Shown piece by piece: positions 24,601-38,152 of a DNA stretch of 64,000 bases. This DNA is from Puffinus mauretanicus (Eukaryota; Chordata; Aves; Procellariiformes; Procellariidae), in assembly GCA_023333565.1 (NCBI GenBank), contig JAJKFH010003762.1:3348001-3412000 (forward strand), written 5' to 3'. Each line of letters begins with the position of its first letter. Position 1 is the first letter of the stretch. The translations under genes were made by a program, and so were the position numbers. The notes under the pieces were generated by a model that did not search any database, was not told where the DNA came from, and saw nothing but the letters and a program-made list of their open reading frames with translations.

Positions 24601-27600
24601 CTGCTTTAACAAGCAAACAGAACAACCTTGTTTTGTTTGGAAAAGGTAGTTGCATTGTTGCACATTTTATGTAAAGTGTTTTTGCCAGCTCATGTTGAAA
24701 ATATTTACATGCATGAAATGCTTGAAATAAACATGCTGTCTGTAAACTGAACTTTCTATTATGGTGCTCTCTGCTCAGCACAAACTCTGATAAAATGTCC
24801 TGTGGTAAAGCTGGTATATACTGCAACTGAGAGGGCCCATACTAGAGTTATAATAAATTTACCCTCGATTAAAGTCATATGTTTTTTCTAAGCATGTTTC
24901 AAATCATAAACAATTCAGACTGTGTTTTACATTTTGGTCAAAAAAAAAAAGCAGAAGATATGTTGAAATGATATGTCCTTAAACTTTTCCTAGGCTTTAG
25001 AATTGAATTTGATATTGGCAAGTAAAGCAATCTCTTTGAAGAATCAAGAATGCATGTGTTAGTCCGGATATAGAGGATAGGTTTGTTTACATGCAACACG
25101 TTTCAAGGGCACTTAGAAAAGTAATTCAAGAAATACATCTGAAATTTGGTCTCATTTCCTGTTTGTGTGAAGAAGAATATTAAGTGTTTATGTCATGACA
25201 GTCCCATCAGCTTTATTTTTGTGCATTAGAAATCTTGAAATCTCTTCCAAGTGCCTGTAATATCAGAGCATCATTCACCCAGTTCAGCTGCTTGGTTAGC
25301 ACACCCACACCTCACCAGAGAAGAGAATGGAGTCTTCAACACAAATGGCAGAAATCTAGTTATAAATAGGGTTCCCATACAGCATTTGCAGACACCATTT
25401 TTGACAAGCCTGGGGTGGGGGGAAGGGTGTTTGTTTGGGTTTTTTTAATGATGAATTTTACTTCATTGGTTAAACATAGGGTGATACAAAGCTATCCTGT
25501 TTAAAAGGAAACGTGAGCAAAGCCACTGACCCTTTTTTTTTTTTTCCTAATGCCAGAGTTCAATGATGATGTGATCTACCGAACCAAGCAGTGGACCTGT
25601 CTTGAGACGGTATTAGCACATATTAACATGTACAAAAAAGTTTGTTTGAGATCTGGAGCACATAGTGTGTGAAAGAAAGACAAAACTTGAAATTCTAGAA
25701 TGAGTGAAAACAATGTCAAATGTCCTATCTTCTATATTCTTAAGATTTTGGGACAAAAGGAAACATATGCCTTTTTCTCTTTCCTTACTTCCTTCACTAG
25801 TTGCTTTTATAATCTAAAAGAAAAAGATTGTGAGCTCCGTAAACATAGAAAGAACTTAAGGGGATAAGAAAATTATATTTTTTAGCAAAAACAAAATAAA
25901 TACTTAAAAGAGCGGTACTTTCTCAAGAAAACTTTAATTTCTAAAAAAGGGAAAAGCTTGATAAAATCAACAGTTCTTAGTTTGCAGCTGTCTTGAAAGA
26001 GCAGAAACATAACCTGAAAAAATAAATGAATGTAGAGTTTTCCATTGCAGTGTACAACTAGTGCTTGCAAATAATGAAAATATTATGCTGCTACAACGGC
26101 TCACCTTCACCAAAGCAATATTGGATTTACAAATAAAATAGAAGTTAAACCAGCACGCACCTGAATACCTTGGGGGTCCCTCACTGGCATTGCACTGGCA
26201 CAGGGATATTGATGGAAGACGGCCCTAAAATTTCCAGTTCAGAAAAGATACTGTGTCTTCACTGACACTCCTTGACATCTCTCCTGCTACATCCTGCAGG
26301 TCTTTTGTTGCCCCCTGCTACCTTCTAAGTCTGATCCCACAGTTAATCTTCTCCCTCCAACCCCTTGTATAGCTGATCCCCTCCTAGCTGATCCAGCTCA
26401 TTTCCAGCCTCCGAGCGATACCCTATTTCACGACCTTTCTTTACTTCAGTCATATAAACCTTCCCATTAAAGAACTCACTTTCTGCCCACAAGGCACTTC
26501 CATGGGCCTATTTTATTGCAGTGAAAATGCAGACAACGGGGAAAAGAATCTTATATACACATGAATGAATTATTCTCCCTCAGAAAAAGCCCTTTGAACT
26601 GCGGTTTCTCTCCCTTCTTCTCCGTCTCTTGTCACTATGGGTTTATTTTTCAAATGTGCTTTCACAGCAACTCTTCATTGAAGTGAACGGTACTACTTTG
26701 GGACCTTGGTATTTGTGCAGTAATTACTATTGTTCAGCCCTGAATTTAATAGGCAAGTGAGAGGACTACTAAAAATATAGCAACACTCATAAAGATTGCC
26801 TACAAATCCCTTTAGAAATACATACAAAGCTGTAGTCCCAAACAAACCCTGTTCCATTCAGCGAAGCTTTTCCATTAAAATGTAATGCAAAATTACAAGA
26901 CGAAGAAGAAATAATACTGGGTCAGAAGAAACAGAGGAAAGAATAAGGACTGTAGTTCAAACAACTATGGCCTTGGCTGGGAGAGCAAAAGTCTGTTTTA
27001 TCACTGCTGCAAACTGTTCTCATTTTTTCAATTGCTTCAAAATCAAGCTAACTCTAATTTGCTCCAAACAGCTTTTGATTTTATCAACAAAGCATCAAAA
27101 GGCCTGAGCAATACATAGTGTGAATATCTTTTGTAAAGGTCAAATTGTTTTCCTGTCTTAGAAAGTGAAATCTCCTCACCTTTTTTATTTTATGATTCAA
27201 GCTGTATTTGAAAATGCACTGTTGATTTGCAGTGCTCTAGCTTTCTTCTCTTTTCCTTCCTACAAACCTTATTTCCAGCTAACACTGTCCTTTATGAAAT
27301 GAAACGTTTTACATGCTTTCCCATGAAAAAGCCCCATCAGTTGTGTGTCTTCATGTTATTCTGATAGATGTATCACCATGAACTGTGATGAATCAAGGAA
27401 GAAAAATAATCGGTTCCAGAGTTTCCTCTTGTAATATGGAAGTAAGCCATCATAAAACGTAACCCCCACAAATTGTGCTAGATGGTTTGAAATTATACTT
27501 GTAATAGCGTTAATTACCAATAGCCCCACTATTTTAGGAGCACATAATTGAAAACCAGTTATGCTGGAATCTGAAAAGGATGACATCTCTTCATCTGACA

Positions 27601-29764
27601 CTATTTTTTTCTTTTTGACAGAAAAATTGGCCATTTCTCTTACACAATAAGAAAAAATTAGGTAAATGTGCCTGAAGCAGACAGGAGTAATTTGATTGTT
27701 TCTTAAAAACCCATTTATATTGAGGACTCAAATTGAATCCCAGCCTTGATTTTTTCCATTCTACCCGGTGTGACTGACTACAGATCACCTAAAATGGTGA
27801 CACAAAAGGGAATTAGAGCTGGACTTACGCTTTTTCTGAAGCTCAGCAAGTAGCCAATGTCCCTTTATAGAGGAAAAAGGGGGTGCAGATATTTTTACAC
27901 TGAGTGAACTCAAGAGAGAGTGTGATTCTGCAACCCCTATGTAGTAGTGAGCCCGAGCAACATACTAAGGCCTCCAGCTTTTGGCAGTCCTTCAGCTCTA
28001 AAGATCAGATTTTCAGAACTGTTCAGCTGTCATAGATAAAGTGGTACCATCCAACACTTGGCCTTTCAGTTTCTGGCCTCTATTGCACCAAGTCTTTCAT
28101 TCAGAAAACAGATTTCTTATTAGCATCATCTGTTAAGCCAGGGAAGGAAAATTGACTTTCATTGTAAAAGTTAATTTTCATCAGGGCATTCAGGAGTGCT
28201 AATATTAATGTATTTTTTCATATAGGACCTGTCTGTAGAAAACATAGGTTTGGCAGTATTTATAGATATATGGCTTCTGGGATTCTATTTTCTTTCCAGA
28301 TCTGTCATAGCCTAACTATGAAAATATATATACTAACAGTGACTTGGAAAAAGCACACTATTTCAGCTCATTAAAAGAAAGGTGAAGAATCTGAATCAGG
28401 CTTTGTTGGCCAGGATGAGCCATTCTGGAGAGAGCAGTATTACCTTATTGAGCAAGTCCAACCATAAAAGATGGGTGGCCTTGCAAGAGTTTCAATCATA
28501 GCATTATTTTTTAAAAGTATAAATCAGATGGCTTATTCGAAGCACCTCACTCAACATTGAGAGTGCTGCTAACATGCTCAGTGAGTCTTTCTTCAACCAT
28601 GCTTTTGCATGAATGGCCAACATGAGCGTTGTTACCAGCCCTTCTCAGCAAAATTGGTCAACTCTTTTCCATTACAATGCTCTGTTTTCAGCTACCTAGA
28701 GGAACTTCAGCTATTGAAGCTGAAGTTTTCTTTGCTGAGCATATGCATCTTTACACACACAAAAAAAACCCAAACAAACAAACAAAAAAAAACCCTCAAA
28801 AAACCCAAAACAGCCTACTAGACAAAAACTTAATTCCAACTTGCCTCCTTGTATTCTGCTAGAAAATCATTATTCCATATGACAGAAATAGAGGTGGGCA
28901 CCAGAATGAAAAAGCTGAACTAAGTTCAAGCTAGTGCCTGATTGTGACTCATCTCTGTTCATGAATAAGGATGAACCAAGTCAATGCAAGGTTTCTGGCA
29001 TTATTTCCTTATCATCAAATATGTTTGATTTCTCACATATTTGTCATCAGCTCCTTTGGCTTGGACTGTTTTTGGCTGATAGAGATAAGCTAGACCCTTG
29101 ATTTAACTCACATCTTTAGCTATCTAGCTCATTGAAAGAGAAATATTCTGCATTCTATCGCCTTTATATGAGGAATAACTTATAGCAGCAAATAAAGAGA
29201 AAAAAAAACAGCCTCAAAGTTCTGTTCAAAAGATTTCACACTTTTGCTGCAAGGAGGAGGAATGAAAAACAGGCTCCAGGTCAACCTGCAAGCCCGTTAG
29301 GCTCCTGCAGGCCACAGTGGACTACCAGAAGAAAAGAATCAGGGCTACTCCACAGTTTACACTACCTTAAACCCATCTAGTTCCTCTGTATCCTATTACT
29401 CATATGAACTTTATTCAACAAAGGTGGGTAGAAGACAGCAAAAAAAGCACTTCTACTCCTCTTCCCTCAGTATCTCCTCACTTGCACACTTCTGCTCTTG
29501 TGGAATGTCTCTCCAGGGTCCTGGAGGAAGACTACCAGCAAGAAACACTGACAAAAACATGTGTTGCCTCTTCATCATGCAAGATGGTAGTATAAACCTT
29601 AAAAGGGTCATGGAAATGCTGTAAGGAACTATGTTAATAAGCTCACAGAACATTAGTGAGAGTTATTCTTGTTACTAATGTTTCAAAAAAGTCAGGTTGC
29701 TAATTATTTGGCATTAACAAATAAACAGATCATATCCATTCTGTACTATCAACAAAGTACCTGT

Positions 29765-29797
29765 ATCCACTTTGCTGGAACTGTGAGCAAAGTGGAT
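29765..29797. repeat. Perfect 12-bp inverted repeat, 9-base loop
   Basis: Left arm atccactttgct at 29765-29776, loop ggaactgtg, right arm agcaaagtggat at 29786-29797. Pairing stops at the next base on both sides. It has no T-run after it and no known RNA match. Confidence 0.85.
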
Positions 29798-31949
29798 CAG
29801 TAGATCTTAGGAGTATATATGTATTTTTACATGTGCCTAGTGATATACACACAAAACACTGATGTCAACGTATAAGAATTGATGTTTACCTACAGCCTTA
29901 AAGCTCTTGCCTCATATTTTTAATTGAATTAATTATTTAGCTTTTTTAATAGTCTATCAAGCCTCTCCTACAAGAGGAATGACAATATTCATAATTCAAT
30001 ATGCAATTTAGACTCAAAGGAATACAACCAAATCTGTACAAACATTTACAGAATCAGTCAGTTTTTGTTCCCAGGAGATATGGAAAAAGCTCTGATCCTC
30101 TTACTTTACAAGACAGCTGGACTAATGTCATTTGCTAAAAACATTTTAGAATTAATCCTGACATTTTTAATCAAATAATTTACTGTTTTTTACTGAAGAC
30201 GTAGGTATTCAGCTAGTATGACAGTTGCTTGAATATGGTTTGAGGAATATTGGCACTACTTATTGAATAAATTATTAGAAAACATATTTTTCTTGCCTAT
30301 TCCTAGCCATTTTCACCACTATTTATCAGTTCCTAGCTCTTAATGATAAAATCCACTAAGTCTAAGGAAAAAATCACTTTTACCTCAAGAAGAGGGATAA
30401 CCTGCAGTTTGTGTTCTTTTAGTATATTTTTTAAAAATATCATATTTTTACAAATGCATGGACTTAAAAGCTTTAAAAGCATTAAATAGCAAATTTTTTA
30501 AAACTTTTTCTTTGAAACCAGCATTTTTGCAGATATTGCAAGGATATAATTATGAGGTTTTTTACAAAGATATGTAGCAAACATCATCTCATAGCTGAGC
30601 TGATGTTCAGCTTCAACTTTCTCTACCTATAGTCCAAGTGTGCAGGTAGTACCAATAAAATAATCAATTATTTTGTTCTAAAACATGCTGTCAAATTATG
30701 TTCCTCTCTCTTTTCATTCATGACACCAGCACTGCAATCTAATTTGCCAGCATTCACATAGGGAAATTTGCACACATCTAGGGCTTGCTCACATATATCA
30801 ACTCAAAGAACCAAAGCATGTGTTTCTGACTAATAGACCCAAATAGGTGACTATCACAAAGTAAAAACAACTATGTCCTTTAAAAAGGACAGTTTCAATT
30901 TTTTTCAAGATTGTCTCAAATTTTTCTGTTCCACTGAACAGCATCACAGCTTTCTCAGTGACTCCACAGAGGTTTCTACTCTTCATCGCATACAGCAATG
31001 TGCACAGCACGAGTGGTGGGAGCAGGATATCCAGCCTTGTTGGCCAGCAGATCTGGACCAGCTAGGAAGGAAAAGTAATCCTGTGCTGAATAGACTGTCA
31101 CAGATTGCTTCCTCCTTGTAATGAATGGAGGACCAAAGCACAAACTGTAATTGAGAGCTGCCTGATCTGATCTGGGGGTGGACAACTATAGGCTGCCGCT
31201 GAGTCAGTTTAAGGGAAGTTGTAATGCTGCAATTTAATCCTAAAGAACAATCAAATAAAAGTTTTCAGAGCTTTTCTTTGCCTTTTTAAACAATATTTGC
31301 AAAAACACATTGTGGATATAGTCTAAACATTCCCGTTCATTGAGACAGCAGTATCCTATTGACAGTAGCTTAAATTACTTCTTTTTTGTCTGCTTGTATG
31401 AAAATTTAGATTTTGAAGTGTGTGAAAGACCTAAACAGAAGGCATTGGAAGACAGAATGGATGTTAACTCGTTCTCAATACCCGATTGTTTCAGAATGCA
31501 TTGGCTTTTCATAGCCCTTACGTTTCCTTATACCAAGATTATAGAGTGCAGACAAAAAAGGAAGATCAAAGCAGACAGATAATTTTGCTGCTAGCAACAG
31601 CCTACCTGGGGACTTTTAAGTGCAGTAGATTAAGAAAATGTTTAGTGACTATCATGACTCAGAGTCCAGTTAAATCTGTGAAAGCCCTAAGAAGCATTTA
31701 TGGCAAACACATTTTATTATTGTTTCTGTTTATCAAGGAAAACTCGGGTCAGATAAGTGTCTTATTTTCACAAGAGTCAGATCTTTTTATCTATTTCTCA
31801 GTGCCCTTTGACTGAAAGAGATGGAATTGAGTAAGTTCCTTAGGTCTCAAACGCATTGTCTCCAATTTTGCATCAGGACCTTTTACTGCATATCTCTTTT
31901 CAGCCACATTATTTTTAGTGAGTTTCCACAGAGGAGTAGGAGTTCAGGC

Positions 31950-32480
31950 TCTCACGTGGCCCTTATACTGCAGCAGCTTAGGCCAGTGAAAAGCTAATAC
32001 AAGCTAAAGGCAGAACTCAAGCAGTCAATGCTGGCAGAGGGAAGACTCAGCTGAGGGTTACGAGATCCATCCTGCAAGATGGAGGTGTCAAACAAAGAAG
32101 GCTGGAGCAGAATTAGGCTGGCTGTTCGGCAGCAGGAACAAGCTGTGACAGGAGGCAGGACAGAGGGATACGTCAGAGGGATTCAAGAGTCAGGATCAAG
32201 AACCAAGGCTGGAGCAGGTAGAAACAGGTGTTAGGTCTCAGGATCACAGACCAGAGCTACACCCAAGTGCCTGATGGGGAAACCTGACTGATGGGAAAAC
32301 CATCAGCCAAGCTTTCAAGCCAGTATCTAAAGCCCTGGGGCACAGACTGTGGCCAGGCCATTTGGCTTTTTTTTGGATTGACAGCAATTAGGTGCCCAAG
32401 TATCCAAGCAAGGTTTGGAAGGGGTTTGATGCATGCTAGAATTGCTCAAGACAGCAGGGGGCACAATGGGACTTGACAAT
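31950..32480. repeat. GC-richer segment with imperfect internal repeats
   Basis: The 13-mer aaggctggagcag occurs at 32098-32110 and 32205-32217. 'tcaggatca' followed by 'aga.cca' occurs near 32190 and 32236, and 'cagaggg' words recur between 32161 and 32181. Base composition differs from both flanks. This resembles an eroded interspersed repeat of unknown family; no open frame is protein-like. Confidence 0.45.
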
Positions 32481-32914
32481 GGTACTGTCGGTCAGCCAAA
32501 TTCTTAGCACATGCTCGTGTATACAAAGAAATACGTGTAATAGCTCACAGGAAAACAGACACCTTTCACTTTGGGTTTGAAGGACAGAGCATAAAGGTTT
32601 CAAGTAAACTAGCAAAGCCTATTCAGTAGGAGGGGATTAGGAGATAAATATGGAGCATTGTCCCTGAGATACATGGATTTACAAAAAAGTCTGAAATTAA
32701 AAAAAAAAAAAAAAATCTAAATTTGTCTAGCATCAATGTTGTAAACCTTTTGAAGTTTTGCAGAACATTAGAAAGAATACACTCAACATGAGGAATTTTT
32801 TAAAAGTATCCCTCCCTCCAAAAACTCAAGAAAAATATTCTTTTCTAATACTCAGTATAGATTAATCAGATTATATCTACTGTCTGTACCAGAACAGAAT
32901 TTACTCCTCTTTAC

Positions 32915-32952
32915 CTTTGTGTGTGATCTGAAACCCAAGAATACCATATGGT
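32915..32952 (-). CDS. Candidate short exon (38 bp)
   Basis: Minus strand. The acceptor 'ccctgtgcttctcctag' is strong and the donor CAAAG|GTAAAG is good. All three phases are open over so short a length, so coding status rests on the neighbours. Read phase 2 to phase 1 it gives P-Y-G-I-L-G-F-Q-I-T-H-K and is the only piece seen that links the exon ending at 36733 (phase 2) with the one starting at 19805 (phase 1). It may instead be a chance match. Confidence 0.25.
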
Positions 32953-35900
32953 CTAGGAGAAGCACAGGGTAAATGCAAGGATCCGCTTTAAAATAATAAA
33001 AACAAAGCAAAAAATTTTCTTTTCTCTGTCTCTTCAAGTTTACATTGTAAGTTAAAGTCTCATGCTGTGTAAAATATCACTTCAAAATATGTTTTTAAAC
33101 ATTTAAAAATCAAAATTAACCATTTGAATAAACACTAGTTTTTGGGTTGGGGACTTTTTAATGCTAGAGTCTTTAATTTCTAAATTAGCTTTTCTTATTA
33201 GACGTGCTTAAAGTCATTACAGTCTAAAAACTGCTTTGTGATAATAGGAAATAAATTGATGGCTTCATTCTAGTTCTTCACAGAATGACTTCTGTCATTG
33301 TGACTGTAATTAGCTGCTGCTCATGTCGGTATTGTCGGTATGGAAGTCAAAGAATGAAAGTAAACAAATATTTTCTATGGTAGCACTGCAAAACACAAAT
33401 TTGCCCGTATTGGAAAAGAAGACTGGGCAAGTGTCATTGCCTACAGATATGCTGTAGCTGTTATGTGAATAATAGGTGTCAGTGAGACAAGGAGAATGAC
33501 TTCTGTGAAGCTTCATTCTCTTCTGGATGGGTGGGAGCAGGCTAGTCTGGCTTTTGCTTCTTTATAGTCATGCCAATCTGTCTGCTCATCTGTTCACAGG
33601 CTGCTCTGAGGAGTAATTCTGTCAGTTCCAGATGTTTCATTTATTTTACCATTAAAACAATGTGGTGTGTTTTACCCATGGTGGGTAATTTTCAGAAATA
33701 AAAAAGTATATTCTATTTGAAAAATCAGTTACTGAAAACTACTCACTGTTCATGAGTACCAGTCACATATTTGCTGAATTTTAATTCAGTCATGGAGATT
33801 GTGCTTTTGGGCTCCATTAAATATATAAATACATTGTATTAACATAAATAAGTTTATCTAATGTGTTTTAACCTAGCTGCTTAACTGTGGTTAATTTTGC
33901 ATAATGCTGGAAGCAAAAAACATACTCATCCCAGGAACAAGTTTGTTCCCGTGGCCAGTTTCTAGAACTGTTGTGAAATAACTAAGAGCCACAGGAGCCT
34001 CCATGGGATACGCACACCTCAGTTTCAGCTCTGGCTTGGAAATAAGGCTATCAAGAATTGCCATAGTCAACAGTAACACAAAGTGCTTTTAAAACTTGAG
34101 CACTTTTTTCCACACCTGCTGTGCAACCATGGTCACAAGGATCCATATATTATCAAAAGATGAACAGGAAATTCATGGAAAGGACATTGCTATCACAACT
34201 CATGTATGTAATTGAGTTTGGTATTTAAGTATGCCAACTTGTAAATAATGCTCTTTTTTTTCCTATTTTATTTAATAGCCAAATTCATGCTCATGAGGAT
34301 CTAGGATACAACATGTATAGAAAGTTATTAGAGGCTTATCAGATTTCATCACTGTTAAAAGTATTTAACTTTTTGCTTATCCCAATACCTTGTGACACCC
34401 ACCAAGAACAGTTATCATCCAGAAGCATAGTGCCCAATTCTGCTTTATTACTGAGATATGTTACACCACCTAAAAATAAATTCCAGATTATATGCCTTAG
34501 TTTTAAATCTCTGATGTTCTTTTATAATGTACGCTAGGAGTGATCAGGAGGCTGATCTTAAGTCGTTTGTGAATTCCAAGTGTGAAGGAAAGGTTATATG
34601 AGATGCTCAGGCTGAAAAGAGGTTACACTGAAAGCAACACAAGATGAAATCACAAGTACAGCTATATTTTATTTTTTCTTGGGAGTGTCACCATTGGAAC
34701 CTTACATAAATTCACAAAGATTTGGGGAGACTAAATGAACTTTCCTGGAATTCTTGAAGAATGTTAAGAGCCTGATGTAAAAGAAGGCAAAAGAGAAATT
34801 CTGAATAGGATTTTGCATTGATTTTGAGTTTAGGGTTAATGTTCATGTACTACTGATGATGGTGGACATTATCAATGTTATTTTCTGCCAGGTCTCTGCA
34901 CTTCAATAGATATATACCGTTGCAGTGGATGTGCATGTGCCCTTAAAGTAGCTAGGCAATGTGGTCATGCTATCTTGACTTAGAAAACACGTAAGAAGGT
35001 GCAAATGCAATCACAGGTGTGGGAGATTGTAACAGGCACACACAAGGATTTCCAGTAAACAGGGTTGTGTCTGCAAAATTGTTGTCACAAAGATGCAGGT
35101 AAACTCAAAGTAATCAAAAAAGAAGCCCAAAAATTCAGGATTATTAAAAAATCCATTCGCACATAGCCATCTTCCCCCCTACTTTTTCTGCTTTATCGTG
35201 GTCATCTTTGTTTGTTACTCTTTACTTCCTCCCCTTATTATGATTCCACTTCTCTTTTCTATCTAGGCGCACACAAGAATTGGGGGATCGAGAGGGGATA
35301 CTAAACAGTGGAAACCCTTCAAAATCATCAAATAAACATTTAGTAAATATATTAAGGTTTGTTTGGTTTGGATGGAAGCCGAAGCAAATGAAAAGTCTTT
35401 CATAAGCTGTAATTCTGTCTTCCTTTGAGGATATGTGGAAAGAAGCAGCCAAAGCTCACTGATACAGCTTAACCGTTTTCTGTGAGCAGCCATTTCATCG
35501 TGCTCATGCAAGGCAAATATAATTACCCTGCTAAACAGATAAAATGATAAGTCTCTAAAACTACACACTTAGATCTCTATATTCTCCTACCAATATTGTA
35601 ATCTCAAATTGAAATCGAAAATGTTCCACTAAGAATGTTCCTTAAAGTGCTAGAATTCAGATGATAAAAGGAAGTTATTGTCAACAGTTTTGAGGCATTA
35701 TTAGAAAGCTGTTTGAAATGGTAATAAGGATGTTTGAGAAATCTTTAAAATCATCAAAGGCATAAAGCAACTTTTGGGAAGATTCAGCTCACAAAGTATC
35801 GGCCAAGACTGCAAATAAATATCCATAATGGGTTAGGGTGTGCTCCGTTACTCATGTTGGTAGGTGGGCATGTGCTCACACACATAGTGTCATCAGAGCA

Positions 35901-36732
35901 CACGGGCTTCAGCCATGAGTAAATACTTACCAAAACAGTTAAGAGCTGCGCAGCCCAGGTCTATGCAGATTCACAAGAGGTGGTGCTACCACAAGGGAGA
36001 AATGTGCTACAGAAGGATTATGCCATGCTGATCGGAACAGAACAAAGGGAAAAGCTGATTTTTGGGACCAGAACTGGGTCAAATCTTCAGCTGCTGAAAA
36101 TGATCACCACCTTGTTTAGGTTGAGGCAACCAACGATCTTGTTCTTTTTGTAGAAACGGTAGGTTATTGCATAACTGATATTTTAAAAAGGCAAAGTAAG
36201 TACTCTAAAAATTATATAAGTGCATCTTTTTTTTTTTTTTTTTTTTTAAATTTACATTTCAGTAGTGTTTTACTACATTTCAGTAGTGTTTTAGTTTAGG
36301 TGTAGGGCCTGATCAGAGATCACAGGATGTAAATACAAGTTTGACTACTAAAATCAATGGGAAAAAAATCAGGAGTTTAAACTAGTAAGTTTATACACAT
36401 AAAAAGGAAGGTTCCGTTTTTCTTACTATAAAAACTAAAGTCTTTAAGGTATATCATTGGAAAGATAGCTCCTCCTGCATTTTTCAGTGAGATCTTGGGA
36501 ATAATCTATGTATTGAAGACACACTAGTGAACTCCATAAAAATAAATGTAAACAAGCTATCAAACAGAAATTTTATTCCTAGATTTTGTAGAACTTTATA
36601 ATTTCTCAAAGAATTTACAGTAAGAAATTTACAGTAAATATAACTATGACCTGTAAAAAGGCAGAGTCAACTTCTTATTTGGCTTTGAGAGGAAAAACAA
36701 TTAATAGTCCAGTCAATTATCCCAGGTCTTAC
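32953..36732. other. No supported gene; T21 tract and 21-bp tandem duplication
   Basis: AT-rich. A run of 21 T lies at 36227-36247. Directly after it the 20-mer starting tacatttcag is duplicated with period 21 at 36253-36272 and 36274-36293. A perfect donor-like site at about 35930 (minus) has only stop-containing frames behind it. Confidence 0.55.
36253..36293. repeat. Two-copy tandem repeat, period 21
   Basis: The word tacatttcagtagtgtttta is present twice without change, at 36253-36272 and 36274-36293, immediately after the T21 tract. This suggests a recent replication-slippage duplication. Confidence 0.9.
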
Positions 36733-36823
36733 CTGAGAGATGTGAAGTTTTCCTTTTTCTCATTCTCCAAAGCTCTACTCACCGAGTCAATCCCCGACAA
36801 TAACTCAGTTATACTTATCCTCT
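36733..36823 (-). CDS. Candidate internal exon, coiled-coil-like
   Basis: Minus strand, 91 bases. The acceptor has a strong pyrimidine tract ('cacttgcctttttcatag') and the donor is CTCAG|GTAAGA. Only one phase has no charged-residue oddities or early stop: phase 1 in, phase 2 out, 29 whole codons. The peptide starts R-I-S-I-T-E-L-L-S-G-I-D and continues with R-A-L-E-N-E-K-K-E-N-F. It looks like an amphipathic helix or short coiled coil. Two CpG dinucleotides lie inside it, uncommon in the surrounding DNA. It joins in phase to the exon ending at 42304. The protein family was not recognised. Confidence 0.5.
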
Positions 36824-38002
36824 CTATGAAAAAGGCAAGTGATATAACAAAAATTTAAAATATATTTATTTCTACACATATAAGCACAGACAGCTCAAGA
36901 GAGACACCAAGTCATCATGTTTTTGTACAAGAGTATGAGAAACTTCTCAGGAAAACTACAAACATATGCACATACTGCAAACAGACATCTTCTCCAATGT
37001 CACTCTGCATCTAATTTGGGACTCCAAACCATTATGCAAGTGGACCACACATTCCACATAGCTCTGTTTTATATTCACAAGCACAGAGAAAACTAAACCA
37101 CTTTTAAGCATAAAAATCGCTATAGAAAAGATCTTATTAGGAATGTACACATACAGCAATTGTTTTAGAAGCACCAAAGATAGCAAAAACATTCAATAGC
37201 CTTCAAATATGGACACTATAAGTACCGTTTCTTTCCCCTCGCTCCCTTCAGAAGATTTCCTTAAACAATAAAGATATTCCCTCTGTATTTACTTCCCAAT
37301 TACCTCTCCAAATTAACATATTTTAATTTTTAAAAATGTTTTACATTTTGTACTGTGTTCACACACACAGACTGATGAATTTGAAAGCTTTCTGTTTCTT
37401 TTAGTACCCACATAATCATACGAGAGTACACTACGGGAGAGGTAGAACTGAAGATGCTCGTTCCTCCAAGCCCCTCCATGCCAGTTCAGCACACTGGCAA
37501 ACAGATCATTATTTGAGTCTCTGTCTTGCAAACACTTATACTTTTCAGAGAGAAACAAAACACTGGGAAGAAAACAAATGCAGTCCCTTAATTTCAGTAA
37601 AACAAAGTGGAATACAAGTGTGAACGGTAATTTGAAAGTAAAGAATATAGGGGGATTCAGAAATCAGTCGATTCCAACTCATCCTGTGAACTCCTCTCAC
37701 CTCGCTGCAGCAGATGCAATGCAGCGCATGCAACTTTCACCAGTAACAGCTCACTCCCATTAGCCTGGCAATACGCCCATATAGTCTTACCACGCTCAAG
37801 TATCAGACAGAAAAAAATACCACCAAAGAATGTATCTCTAGTAGATGGAGTGCCAAACCCAGAGTAACAGTGCTGATGTCTTGACTTGTACCTGCTTAGG
37901 AATATAAAGTTCACCCTGATTTATATTGTACTTTATAATATATCACTTTGAAATCAAAGATCATTCCTCTTTTGCATTTAAAATATGCACATGTTGATTT
38001 AC

Positions 38003-38152
38003 CACAGGTAAAAGTTTTTCCAGTTTCAGTGTCATAAGTAAATCCACATATTTCACAGGGGGAGCTAGGCAGGCTGCATATTTTTTGTCTTCTCTTTATT
38101 TTGGATATTTCCTCAGTTTTGTGTTCAATACATTTATGCATTTTTGCAAACT
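38003..38152 (-). CDS. Candidate Cys-rich exon
   Basis: Minus strand, 150 bases. The acceptor is 'tcattctgtttaaaacag' and the donor is CCTGTG|GTAAAT. The frame runs phase 1 to phase 1 with 49 open codons, so it could be inserted in the exon series without changing frame. It is Lys-rich at first (K-I-K-R-R-Q-K) and then has cysteines at C-S-L-P-S-S-P-C-E-I-C-G. The open frame itself extends further on both sides (37911-38234), so the splice sites may be accidental. Confidence 0.25.

Larger units (their letters stand above)
21219..31949. other. No supported gene; simple repeats and two small hairpins
   Basis: The longest stretch with nothing assigned. It holds hairpins at 21578-21602 and 29765-29797, an A/C-rich (CAAA)n-like tract at 28753-28811, a T tract near 25531-25545, and AT-rich low-complexity DNA at 23060-23150. 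Frames listed by length alone are not protein-like, except a splice-flanked one near 25890-26015 (minus) that I rate low. Confidence 0.5.

Noticed and set aside
25890..26015. Minus-strand frame after acceptor 'tttattttttcag'
   Set aside because: No acceptable donor, and very rich in Phe, Leu and Lys as expected from T/A-rich DNA.
27829..27862. 34-bp minus-strand exon-like segment with strong acceptor 'cccctttttcctctataaag' and GTAAGT donor
   Set aside because: Two phases are open, neither fits the main series together with 32915-32952, and the base before the donor is C; too short to judge.
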